Origin: Caballeronia humi
GTDB taxonomy: Bacteria > Pseudomonadota > Gammaproteobacteria > Burkholderiales > Burkholderiaceae
Direction of reading: 5' to 3'
Assembly (NCBI RefSeq): GCF_001544475.1
Contig: NZ_FCNW02000005.1
Span: 1-64,000, forward strand
DNA length: 64,000 nt
The position numbers and the translations under genes were made by a program. The notes under the pieces were generated by a model. The model worked only from the letters and a program-made list of their open reading frames with translations. It was not told the origin of the DNA and did not search any database. How positions within the stretch are numbered: position 1 is the first letter of the stretch; every line of letters begins with the position of its first letter. Positions 26,215-33,884 of this stretch are shown here, piece by piece.

Positions 26215-26333
26215 GTCATTCCTATACGGGGTTCTCGCCGATGGCGCGCATTTCGTGCTGGCTTGCGAGTTCACTCTGCCGAGAACATTGTCCCGGAATT
26301 GCACCATGCGCGAGCCGATAGCATCCAAGCGCT

Positions 26334-26666
26334 TTACGGTGCATCACCGCAACAGTCTGGCGGATCGCTCGCCTCGCATGTCGTGCCAGAGCAGCAGTTC
26401 TCCGTCAGAAAACCGATGAGATCCGTCATCGCGCCGAAGTTTGCCGTGTAGATAACGAAGCGTCCGTCCTGGCGCGACTCAGCCATGCCGGCATGCGATA
26501 AATCTTTCAGGTGAAACGAAAGGCTGGAAGGGGAAAGCCCCAACGCCTGGGCGAGTTCACCTGCGGCCATGCCTTCCGGGCCTGCCACGACCAACAGGCG
26601 AAAGATCGCGAGGCGCGATTCGTGAGCGAGCGCGCTCAGGGCGCGTACAGCAAGTTTCGAGTCCAT
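26334..26666 (-). CDS. arsR: ArsR-family arsenic-responsive repressor with C-terminal cysteine cluster
   Basis: 110-aa winged-helix repressor. The recognition helix region is LGLSPSSLSFHLKDLSHAGM. It lacks the CxC motif of the plasmid ArsR helix but has Cys91, Cys92 and Cys97 near the C-terminus (ENCCSGTTC) plus Cys105-106. This resembles the AfArsR type, in which a C-terminal Cys triad binds As(III). The start at 26666 fits the family length. First gene of arsR-ACR3-arsH; the element at 26696-26715 is its likely operator. Confidence 0.92.
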   Translation of the reverse strand: MDSKLAVRALSALAHESRLAIFRLLVVAGPEGMAAGELAQALGLSPSSLSFHLKDLSHAGMAESRQDGRFVIYTANFGAMTDLIGFLTENCCSGTTCEASDPPDCCGDAP

Positions 26667-26695
26667 GCACCGAACGATAAACGAACGGTTTTGAC

Positions 26696-26715
26696 ATTTC
26701 AAGTAATATCGAAAT
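26696..26715. promoter_or_regulatory. probable ArsR operator
   Basis: ATTTCAAGTAATATCGAAAT, an inverted repeat with arms ATTTC/GAAAT, lies 30 bp upstream of the arsR start in an AT-rich patch, where an ars promoter is expected. Arm and spacer lengths are compatible with ArsR sites; the assignment is inference. Confidence 0.5.
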
Positions 26716-26788
26716 AACCGTTTTGAGAGCGGGTTGTTTTGTAGGGCACAGCAGGCACGCACAGCCAACAACAAGCCGCGCCTTCACA

Positions 26789-27406
26789 TCACTTCGCGTA
26801 CCGCGCCAGAAACATATCGGCGGCCGCTTCCGCCACTTTCTCCTGCTCTTTCCTGGAGAGCCGCGGTTGGCCCATCGATACCTGCGGCCAGAACGCGAAC
26901 GCCTTCACCAGTCCATGTAACTGCTGGGCGGCAAACGCCGGGTCCTTAATCGCGACACGTCCATCCACCGCCGCCGCGCGGATCCACATGCTCAAATCCT
27001 CCTCCCGCTCGCCCATGCGCGCGACCATATCCCGCGCACGTTCCGGCGAATGAATGCCCGCCGCGATCGCCACGCGCGCCAGCGACAAAAACGCTTCGTC
27101 GTCGAGAAGACGCATCTTGCGCATCAGCAAATCGAGCAGTTGCGCGCGCAAGGGAGCATCGGAGTCGTAGGCGGGGGCGTCGCTCGTCTGGCTCGCGTCC
27201 CACAGTTCATGCAAGATCGCCGCGAAGAGCGCTTCCTTGCTCGCGAAATGGTTGTAGACCGTGCGCTTGGAGACGTTCGCGCGCGCAGCGATGCGATCCA
27301 TGCTGGTCGCATCGAAGCCGGACGCGATGAACTCCTCGACGGCCGCATCGACGATCGCGGCGCGCTTCTTGTCCGTCAGGCGTAGGGGAATGGCGTTCGG
27401 ATTCAT
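26789..27406 (-). CDS. TetR-family transcriptional repressor
   Basis: 205-aa regulator. The N-terminal helix-turn-helix is typical: VEEFIASGFDATSMDRIAARANVSKRTVYNHFASKEALF (residues ~22-60). The C-terminal part is a TetR ligand/dimer domain with LHGLVKAFAFWPQ. It is divergent from the MBL-fold gene, with an 82-bp gap that carries two copies of a shared 18-bp element, so it probably represses that gene and itself. Confidence 0.92.
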   Translation of the reverse strand: MNPNAIPLRLTDKKRAAIVDAAVEEFIASGFDATSMDRIAARANVSKRTVYNHFASKEALFAAILHELWDASQTSDAPAYDSDAPLRAQLLDLLMRKMRLLDDEAFLSLARVAIAAGIHSPERARDMVARMGEREEDLSMWIRAAAVDGRVAIKDPAFAAQQLHGLVKAFAFWPQVSMGQPRLSRKEQEKVAEAAADMFLARYAK

Positions 27407-27417
27407 CGTTCGATTTT

Positions 27418-27471
27418 ACACTGACAAGTTTACTTTCTTCTCAAAAATAAACTACACTGTCCAGTCTACTT
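27418..27471. promoter_or_regulatory. two 18-bp direct repeats, probable TetR operators
   Basis: ACACTGACAAGTTTACTT (27418-27435) and ACACTGTCCAGTCTACTT (27454-27471) match at 15 of 18 positions and are 36 bp apart. Each has an ACTG..AGT partial dyad. Both sit between the divergent TetR and MBL-fold genes. Confidence 0.65.
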
Positions 27472-27488
27472 CCCGAACCCATACCGAC

Positions 27489-28607
27489 ATGCCTTCGTTC
27501 ATCGATCTCATCGGCCGCAAGCTCGGTTTCGCCGCCGCCAAGCGCTCACGCGTGCTGTCCCGCACCTCGCCGCAGCACGATGGCGAGCGTTTTCGCAACG
27601 TCAGGCCGCGTCCAGCCGAGGGCTTCGGCAAAACGCTGCGCATCATGTGGAACGTGCTGCTCAACAAGCCGCGCGGCACGGTGCCCGCGCAGGCGCCAGA
27701 CGTCGAGACAGTGACGCGCGCACAGCTCGACGCCGCGCCTGATCGCAGTCTGTACCGCCTCGGTCATTCGACGCTGCTATTCAAGGTGCGCGGGGAGTTC
27801 TGGCTGACCGATCCGGTGTTCGGCGAGCGCGCGTCGCCTTTCAAGCGTGTCGGTCTGAAGCGCTTTCACGCGCCGCCGATCGCGCTTGACGACTTGCCGC
27901 CGCTCGCGGGCGTGATCCTCTCGCACGATCACTACGACCACCTCGACCGCGAAACCGTGCTGGCGCTGGCCGCGACCACGGGTGTGTTCCTGACGCCGCT
28001 CGGCGTCGGCGACCGGCTGATCGAGTGGGGCATAGACGCGTCGAAAGTGCGTCAGCTTGACTGGTGGCAGAGCGCGTCGATCGGCGGGGTGACGCTGACG
28101 GCCACGCCCGCGCAGCACTTCTCGGGTCGCAGCCTGTTCGACGGCAACAGTACGCTGTGGGCGTCGTGGGTTATCGTCGATGACGATCTGCGCATCTTCT
28201 TCAGCGGCGATACCGGCTATTTCGACGGTTTTCGCGCGATCGGCGAGCGGCTGGGTCCGTTCGATGTGACGCTGGTCGAAACGGGCGCCTACGATGCTCA
28301 ATGGCCCTACGTCCACATGCAGCCCGAGGAAACCGTGCAGGCGCACGTCGATCTGCGCGGCCGGTGGCTCGTGCCGATTCACAACGGTACGTTCGATCTC
28401 GCGATGCATCGCTGGCAGGAGCCGTTCGAGCGCGTCACCGGGCTGGCGCTCTCACGCGGCGTCGCGGTCTCGACGCCGCGCATGGGCGAACGGCTGAATC
28501 TGGAGGCGCCGCATCGCGGGGAGAAGTGGTGGCGTGAAGTTGCGCAAACGGTTGAGTCGACGAAGGCGTCGTGGCCGTGGTGTGCGTCGTCGGAGCAGAA
28601 GTCGTAG
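27489..28607 (+). CDS. MBL-fold metallohydrolase (UlaG/NAPE-PLD-like)
   Basis: 372-aa cytoplasmic protein. The zinc motif SHDHYDHLD lies near residues 144-152, preceded by the LGHSTLLFKVRGEFWLTDPVF strand. Further ligands are the His of ATPAQHFSGRS, the Asp of FFSGDTGYFDGF and the His of VPIHNGTFDL. This layout is shared by UlaG-like lactonases and NAPE-phospholipase D relatives. The start at 27489 is the first Met after the operator. Substrate unknown; control by the divergent TetR suggests response to a small molecule. Confidence 0.87.
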   Translation: MPSFIDLIGRKLGFAAAKRSRVLSRTSPQHDGERFRNVRPRPAEGFGKTLRIMWNVLLNKPRGTVPAQAPDVETVTRAQLDAAPDRSLYRLGHSTLLFKVRGEFWLTDPVFGERASPFKRVGLKRFHAPPIALDDLPPLAGVILSHDHYDHLDRETVLALAATTGVFLTPLGVGDRLIEWGIDASKVRQLDWWQSASIGGVTLTATPAQHFSGRSLFDGNSTLWASWVIVDDDLRIFFSGDTGYFDGFRAIGERLGPFDVTLVETGAYDAQWPYVHMQPEETVQAHVDLRGRWLVPIHNGTFDLAMHRWQEPFERVTGLALSRGVAVSTPRMGERLNLEAPHRGEKWWREVAQTVESTKASWPWCASSEQKS

Positions 28608-28688
28608 CCAACGGCTTGTCAGGTTGATGCTGGCGGAATTGATGCCGCATGAATGAAGCGTATCAGGGCATTTAGCCCCTTCTCTTCG

Positions 28689-29309
28689 TCAGCTTCTAGC
28701 TCCCTCCTTAACCCTCTTCCGATGCGCCGCGACTTTCGCGCGGTTTCCACAAATCGCCATGCTGCACCAGCGGCGCGCGTGCCCGCGCGTGTGATCGGCG
28801 AACAGCAGCGTACAGGCCGGGCCCTCGCACGCTTTGACCTGTGCGAAGTCCTCCTCGCACACGAGTTTCGCCAGCGCTTCGACGATCGGCATCAGCAACG
28901 ATTCCGACGTCGGCCAGCGCCGACGCATGCGAAGCGCGAACCCCGTTTCATCGACCACGATCTCGCCGTGCTGCTCGTCGCGTTCCAGCGCGCGATTCAG
29001 CGGCTCAAGCTCACGCAAATCCATCGACGATAGCGCACGCCCCTTTCGCTTCTGCACAAACGCCCTGAACCACTCCCGCAGGTCGCGCGCCTTCGCCGCG
29101 AGTTCATCGAGATCGGCCGACGACGCTTCCGCCCTTACGCGCCGGATCACATCCACGGGCACGAACTCCGCCTGTTCGAGCCAGCTCAACAAACCCTCAC
29201 CATCGGCGATCCAGTCGATCGGCTCATCGATTGGCGTGGCCAGCGAGTTCAGGAAGTCCAGTCCGGGTGCATCGGCGAGCAGGATCGCCGGAATCTCACG
29301 GTAGTTCAT
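28689..29309 (-). CDS. ABATE/CGNR zinc-finger domain regulator
   Basis: 206-aa protein. The N-terminal two-thirds match the stress-induced ABATE domain layout (GLDFLNSLATPIDEPIDWIADGEGLLSWLEQA). The C-terminus carries a zinc-binding CGNR motif: CEGPACTLLFADHTRGHARRWCSMAICGNR followed by basic residues likely to bind DNA. Such proteins are putative transcription factors. It is divergent from the alpha/beta hydrolase, with GTTAC/GTAAC elements in between. Confidence 0.88.
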   Translation of the reverse strand: MNYREIPAILLADAPGLDFLNSLATPIDEPIDWIADGEGLLSWLEQAEFVPVDVIRRVRAEASSADLDELAAKARDLREWFRAFVQKRKGRALSSMDLRELEPLNRALERDEQHGEIVVDETGFALRMRRRWPTSESLLMPIVEALAKLVCEEDFAQVKACEGPACTLLFADHTRGHARRWCSMAICGNRAKVAAHRKRVKEGARS

Positions 29310-29347
29310 TTTTCCAGGTCAGGCGCAAGGATCACGATGGATTCATC

Positions 29348-29420
29348 GTAACCACTAAAAACCGGGTTGACAAGTTACATATAAGATTAGTAACCTTCTA
29401 ACGACGCTTTTAAAGGTTAC
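29348..29420. promoter_or_regulatory. cluster of GTTAC/GTAAC half-sites between CGNR regulator and hydrolase
   Basis: GTAACC (29348-29353), an inverted pair GTTAC (29374-29378) and GTAAC (29390-29394), and GGTTAC (29415-29420) occur in an AT-rich 73-bp stretch just before the hydrolase start. The central pair forms a 21-bp dyad. Likely binding sites for the adjacent CGNR protein. Confidence 0.55.
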
Positions 29421-29442
29421 GACAATCACCGGAGAACATGCC

Positions 29443-30297
29443 ATGTCCAAGATCGCCCATCGCCATATCGACGTCGACGGTTTCAAGGTTTTCTATCGCG
29501 AAGCCGGTCCGGCCGACGCGCCGAAGCTCCTTTTGCTGCACGGCTTTCCGAGTTCCAGCCATATGTTTCGCGACCTGATTCCGTTGCTCGCGGACCGCTT
29601 CCATATCGTCGCGCCGGACCTCCCGGGCTTTGGCCAATCCGACATGCCGAGCCGCGACTCCTTCGCCTACACTTTCGACAACATCGCCCACGTGATCGAC
29701 CGTTTCACCGAGACGGTCGGTTTCGATCGATACGCGATCTACGTCTTTGACTATGGCGCGCCGACTGGCTTCCGGCTTGCGCTGAAGCATCCCGAGCGCA
29801 TCACGGCGATCGTTTCGCAGAACGGCAACGCGTACGAAGAAGGCTTGAGCGAAGGCTGGAATCCGATTCGCGCGTATTGGCAAGCGCCCACGCAGGCGAA
29901 CCGCGATGCGTTGCGCGCGATGCTGACGAAGGAGACGACGACCTGGCAATACACGCATGGCGTGAGCGAACCATCGGCGCTATCGCCCGACGGCTATTCG
30001 CTCGACGACTACTATCTGAGCCGCCCCGGCGCGCACGAAATCCAGCTCGACCTCTTTGGCGATTACCGGAACAACGTCGCGCTGTATCCGGCGTTTCAGG
30101 AATATTTCCGCACGCATCGGCCGCGCTTTCTGGCGGTGTGGGGCAAGAACGATCCGTTCTTCCTGCCTGCGGGCGCGGAAAGCTTCAAGCGCGACATTCC
30201 CGATGCTGACGTGCGCTTCTTCGATACCGGCCATTTCGCGCTCGAAACGCACGCGAAGGAGATCGCGGCGGCCATCGCCAGCTTCCTCGCTTACTGA
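29443..30297 (+). CDS. alpha/beta hydrolase of the haloalkane dehalogenase/epoxide hydrolase group
   Basis: 284-aa hydrolase. LLLLHGFPSSS gives the oxyanion HGFP motif. The nucleophile elbow YVFDYGAP carries Asp103 rather than Ser, as in haloalkane dehalogenases, epoxide hydrolases and fluoroacetate dehalogenases. The acid is probably the Asp in GKNDPFF and the base His264 in DTGHFALE. The substrate is not known. It is divergent from the CGNR regulator, which probably controls it. Confidence 0.88.
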   Translation: MSKIAHRHIDVDGFKVFYREAGPADAPKLLLLHGFPSSSHMFRDLIPLLADRFHIVAPDLPGFGQSDMPSRDSFAYTFDNIAHVIDRFTETVGFDRYAIYVFDYGAPTGFRLALKHPERITAIVSQNGNAYEEGLSEGWNPIRAYWQAPTQANRDALRAMLTKETTTWQYTHGVSEPSALSPDGYSLDDYYLSRPGAHEIQLDLFGDYRNNVALYPAFQEYFRTHRPRFLAVWGKNDPFFLPAGAESFKRDIPDADVRFFDTGHFALETHAKEIAAAIASFLAY

Positions 30298-30312
30298 CAT
30301 GCCGCACGGTGT

Positions 30313-30408
30313 GGCACGCCGGAGGAAATCGCGGAATTGATGACGTTCGTGGAATCACCCGGCGCTCGCTGTTTGCGCCTGAATGGCGGCGAAGTGAAGT
30401 CGATATGA
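30313..30408 (+). pseudogene. C-terminal remnant of an SDR gene
   Basis: In the frame from 30313 the DNA encodes GTPEEIAELMTFVESPGA, then RCLRLNGGEVKSI and a stop at 30406-30408. The GTPEEIAE..FV.SP...NGGE pattern is the usual end of SDR proteins. No N-terminal part or start is present; the upstream DNA is the 3' end of the hydrolase gene. It looks like a leftover from a deletion. Confidence 0.6.
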
Positions 30409-30411
30409 GCG

Positions 30412-33400
30412 TCACCCAATTGCTATCGCCCAGTCAACGGCCGGCAGCCAGGTGACGAATCCCGCATCGGCCAGTTCGGCGCGCACGCGCAGACGCTCGC
30501 ATGCCAACGCTTCGTCGGCGCGGCCCTGAAGCACGTCGGCAAGAGCCCGCCCGCGTGCCGCGAAGAGCGTCGCCCAGGGCAGCGGCTCCAAACGCGTGTA
30601 ATCCTCCAGCGCAACCGCGTGCCGCATCGCTCCTGCCGCATCGCGTGCCGCAAGCATCGCCTCGATGGCATCGCGATGGAACCAAAGATGGTTGTGGCCG
30701 ACCGCGCCCTGCCGCAGCAACTCCGCGCCTTGCGCAAGCAGTTGCATTCGTTCGGCGGGATCCTCGATGGCGCGGCTCAGCGCGCTCAGCGCCTTGGGCC
30801 CGCTGAACTGCGTTCCCACCTCGCCGCAGATCGCGAGCGCCTCGCGCAGCAATCGCGCGGCGCTCGCGCGCTCGTTCGCGTCGATCAGCAAGCGCGCCCG
30901 GTTCTCCAGATTCTGCGCCTCGAAGCGCCGCGCGCCGAGTTGCCTGATCAGCCGCATCTCATGGTCGAGATGCAGCCGCGTTTCCTCTGCGCGCCCGAGT
31001 TCGAGCGCGGCGAACACGCCCATCGTCTCGCCGAGCATCTCCGCGCGCGGCTGGCCGACGAGCGCGGCGGCGCGCACCGCCGCTGCGCCGTCGTCGCGAG
31101 CCTGACGCGCTTCGTTCAGGTACATGCGGCTGAAGCCGACCATCGACCGGTTCGCGACTTCGATCCGCCCAAGCCCATGCTCGCGGCTCAATTCGACGCA
31201 GCGGCTGAAGTGCTCGAACGCCGTGCGCATGCGGCCTTGCGCATACGCGGCGTCCGCGAGACCGCCGAGCGCGCGCGCCTCGGCTTCCGGCGAACCCGAG
31301 CGGCGCGCCTGAGCGAGACCGCGCTCGTGCTCGTCGCGACAGCCGTCGATCCGGCCGAGCGGGAAAAGGATGTTGCCGCGCAGATGATGCAGCCGCGCGC
31401 GCTCGGCGACGAGATCGTGCCGCTCGGCGACTTCCTGCGCAGCGTCGAGCAGCGCCTGCGCTTCGGTCAGCCCCTCACTCACGCGCAGGCTCTCCGCGAG
31501 CCCGAGTTGCGCGCGGCAGAGGCACGCGTCGTCGGGTGCGGCGGACACGGCCATGCGGTATGTCTCGATCGATGCGCCGACCTCGCCCAGATCACGCTGC
31601 AATTCGCCCATCAGGCAGCGAAGCGCGTGACGCTCGCCGTCGTCGCGAGCGATCGCAAGGCCGCGCGCGATCAGGCGCAGCGCATCGTCCGGCAGCCACG
31701 CCGCGCGCTGTGCAAGCGCCGCGTCGAAATAGGCATGCGCGGCGCGCGCGTCCTCCGCGCGGTCCAGATGCTGCGCGCACAGTACCGGGTCGCTCGCCGC
31801 GAACCATTCCGCCGCCCGCCGATGCAGCTCGCGGCGCCGCGCATGCAACAGCGTCGAATACGCGCCCTCCTGAATCAGCGCGTGCGCGAACAGAAAATCA
31901 TCACCTTCGGGCAGCACGAGCGCGTTCGCGACGAGCCCGTCGCACACGTAGTCCGGCGCGTCGATCAGTTGCCGCAACAGTGCAAGCCCGAAGCGCTGGC
32001 CGATCGCAGCCGCGGCCTGAAAAGCCTGCCGGTCGAGCGCGGGCAGGCGGTCCATGCGCGCGAGGACGAGGCTGCGGATCGACGCGGGCACGGCTTCGTC
32101 GCGGCCTTCCTCCGCGTTGCGCAGCAGTTGTTCGAGAAAGAGCGGATTGCCGTCAGCCCGTTCGATGCACGCCAGTGCGACGCGCTGGGTCGCATCGATG
32201 AAACTTTCGGCGAGATCGAGTGCCTCGGTGCGTCGCAGAGGGCCGAGGTCGATCGTCGCGAACGGCGTGCCGCGGCAGCTCGCGCGCCACGCGGCGTCGA
32301 GCGGATCGCCCTCGACGCGCGATGTCATCACGACGAGGCCCGGCCCGTTCGCCAAAGCCGACGCGATCGCCGAGAGAAAGCCGAGCGTTTGCGGATCGGC
32401 CCAGTGCAAGTCCTCGACGACGATCAGCACCGGCCCGCGCACGCACGCGCCCTGCACGAGCGACGCAACGAGCGCCCGCTTGCCGCGATCGCGCGCGCGA
32501 TTGTCCATCGCGTCGTAAAGCGTGCGCCATTCGCCGGTTTGCGGCAGGTCGAGGAGATCGTGCAGGAACATCAACTGATCGGCCCTGGCCACGCGCAGCG
32601 CCGTCTCGCCGCGTTCGACGACATCGGCCGTGGGCGCGAGCCCGAGCAAACTCCCGACGATCGCGCGAACCGGGTCCTGCCCGCGACCCATGCCGAAGTC
32701 GAGCACGCGGCCGCGATGCGTTGCGAAACCGAGCGCCTCGGCCGTGCGTCGCATCTCTTCGGCAAGCCGCGACTTTCCGATTCCCGCTTCGCCGCGCACA
32801 TAGACAGCCTGCCCGGCGAGCGCCGCCAGACACGCCCGCGCGATGCCCCGGAACTGCTCCAGCTCCGCCTTGCGCCCGACGAAGCGGCTGCGGTTGTCGC
32901 TCGAACGCTCGCCTTCGATGCCGGTCAGGCGCCACACGCGCACGGGCGCTTCGATGCCCTTGAAGCGCATTTCGCCGAGGGCGTCGGCGCTGACGGCCTC
33001 GCCTAGCGCGCGGCGCAGGCCGTCGGCGATCAGCGTGTCGCCGGGGCCGGCGGCATCGACCAGGCGCGCGGCAAGATTCACCGAATCGCCGATGACCGTG
33101 TAGTCGCGAACGCCCGCACGGCGGTGTGTGCCCGCGATCACCTCGCCGCTCGCGATGCCGATATGCGCGACGAGCGGATGCGCCGCGAGCTTGCCGAGAT
33201 CCGCGAGCGCCGCGTGGATGTCGAGCGCGGCGCGGGCGGCGCGCAGCGCGTCGCTGTCGTGGGCGCGCGGCGCGCCGAAGAGGGCCATCACGGCGTCGCC
33301 GATGTGCTTGTCGATCGTGCCGCCGTAGCCGAGCACGATGTCGTCGACGAGCGCCGTATAGCGGCCGATGCGCTCGTTCAGTTCCTCCGGGTCGAGCGTG

Positions 33401-33663
33401 TGTGACAGCGCGGTGAAGCCGCACAGGTCGGCGAAGAGGATCGTGACTTGACGGCGCTCGTCTGAAGAGGGCGCAGACGTCGGCTCGGAGCGTTCGGCAA
33501 TCGCAGCCAGCAGCCGCTTGCGATGCCCGAGCGACGCGACGCCGATCTCCTTTAAATCGGCATCCGATAGCTGCGCGAGCATGGCGAGATCGACGTCGTT
33601 ATCGGCGAACGACTGTGCGTATTGTCCGAGCCCGAGCGCGTCGAGCCATTGACCGATATCCAT
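30412..33663 (-). CDS. class III adenylyl cyclase with SAM, AAA-ATPase and TPR-like domains
   Basis: 1083-aa soluble signalling protein. Residues ~1-60 are a SAM domain (WLDALGLGQYAQSFADNDVD). Residues ~72-245 are a class III cyclase: metal Asp79 (FADLCGF) and Asp123 (HIGDAVM), adenine-selecting Lys119 and Thr189, transition-state Asn196 and Arg200, all consistent with ATP as substrate. Residues from ~255 form a STAND-like ATPase with Walker A GEAGIGKS (291-298) and VEDLHWADPQT. The C-terminal ~500 residues are TPR-like helices. The start at 33663 has GGGAG upstream. It is divergent from a SulP transporter with a cyclic-nucleotide-binding domain. Confidence 0.92.
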   Translation of the reverse strand: MDIGQWLDALGLGQYAQSFADNDVDLAMLAQLSDADLKEIGVASLGHRKRLLAAIAERSEPTSAPSSDERRQVTILFADLCGFTALSHTLDPEELNERIGRYTALVDDIVLGYGGTIDKHIGDAVMALFGAPRAHDSDALRAARAALDIHAALADLGKLAAHPLVAHIGIASGEVIAGTHRRAGVRDYTVIGDSVNLAARLVDAAGPGDTLIADGLRRALGEAVSADALGEMRFKGIEAPVRVWRLTGIEGERSSDNRSRFVGRKAELEQFRGIARACLAALAGQAVYVRGEAGIGKSRLAEEMRRTAEALGFATHRGRVLDFGMGRGQDPVRAIVGSLLGLAPTADVVERGETALRVARADQLMFLHDLLDLPQTGEWRTLYDAMDNRARDRGKRALVASLVQGACVRGPVLIVVEDLHWADPQTLGFLSAIASALANGPGLVVMTSRVEGDPLDAAWRASCRGTPFATIDLGPLRRTEALDLAESFIDATQRVALACIERADGNPLFLEQLLRNAEEGRDEAVPASIRSLVLARMDRLPALDRQAFQAAAAIGQRFGLALLRQLIDAPDYVCDGLVANALVLPEGDDFLFAHALIQEGAYSTLLHARRRELHRRAAEWFAASDPVLCAQHLDRAEDARAAHAYFDAALAQRAAWLPDDALRLIARGLAIARDDGERHALRCLMGELQRDLGEVGASIETYRMAVSAAPDDACLCRAQLGLAESLRVSEGLTEAQALLDAAQEVAERHDLVAERARLHHLRGNILFPLGRIDGCRDEHERGLAQARRSGSPEAEARALGGLADAAYAQGRMRTAFEHFSRCVELSREHGLGRIEVANRSMVGFSRMYLNEARQARDDGAAAVRAAALVGQPRAEMLGETMGVFAALELGRAEETRLHLDHEMRLIRQLGARRFEAQNLENRARLLIDANERASAARLLREALAICGEVGTQFSGPKALSALSRAIEDPAERMQLLAQGAELLRQGAVGHNHLWFHRDAIEAMLAARDAAGAMRHAVALEDYTRLEPLPWATLFAARGRALADVLQGRADEALACERLRVRAELADAGFVTWLPAVDWAIAIG

Positions 33664-33747
33664 CGCCACGACTCCCGTCACGTCAGATGATTCGAACGGC
33701 GTGCAATTACAGTGTAGGCCGCGGCGCAGCGCACCGCGCCTTGCAAA

Positions 33748-33777
33748 TTGACACGCCCGCGCGCCACGGCGGATACT
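33748..33777 (+). promoter_or_regulatory. probable sigma-70-type promoter for the first SulP gene
   Basis: TTGACA (33748-33753) and GATACT (33772-33777) are spaced by 18 bp, about 107 bp upstream of the GTG start at 33885. It lies in the gap shared with the divergent cyclase. Confidence 0.5.
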
Positions 33778-33884
33778 CACCGACGGACCGGCCTCCCGGA
33801 GTCGCCCCGGGGCCCTGTTTCCCACCGTCGTTCTCTGCGTCCCGCAATCCGCCAGCACCGTCCCGCATTCCCCGGGAGAGCGCC

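Noticed and set aside
30619..33006. Long plus-strand open frame (~795 aa) antisense to the SAM-domain cyclase gene
   Set aside because: Arg/His/Gln-rich translation without domains; long antisense frames are expected opposite GC-rich genes, and the minus-strand cyclase motifs are unambiguous.
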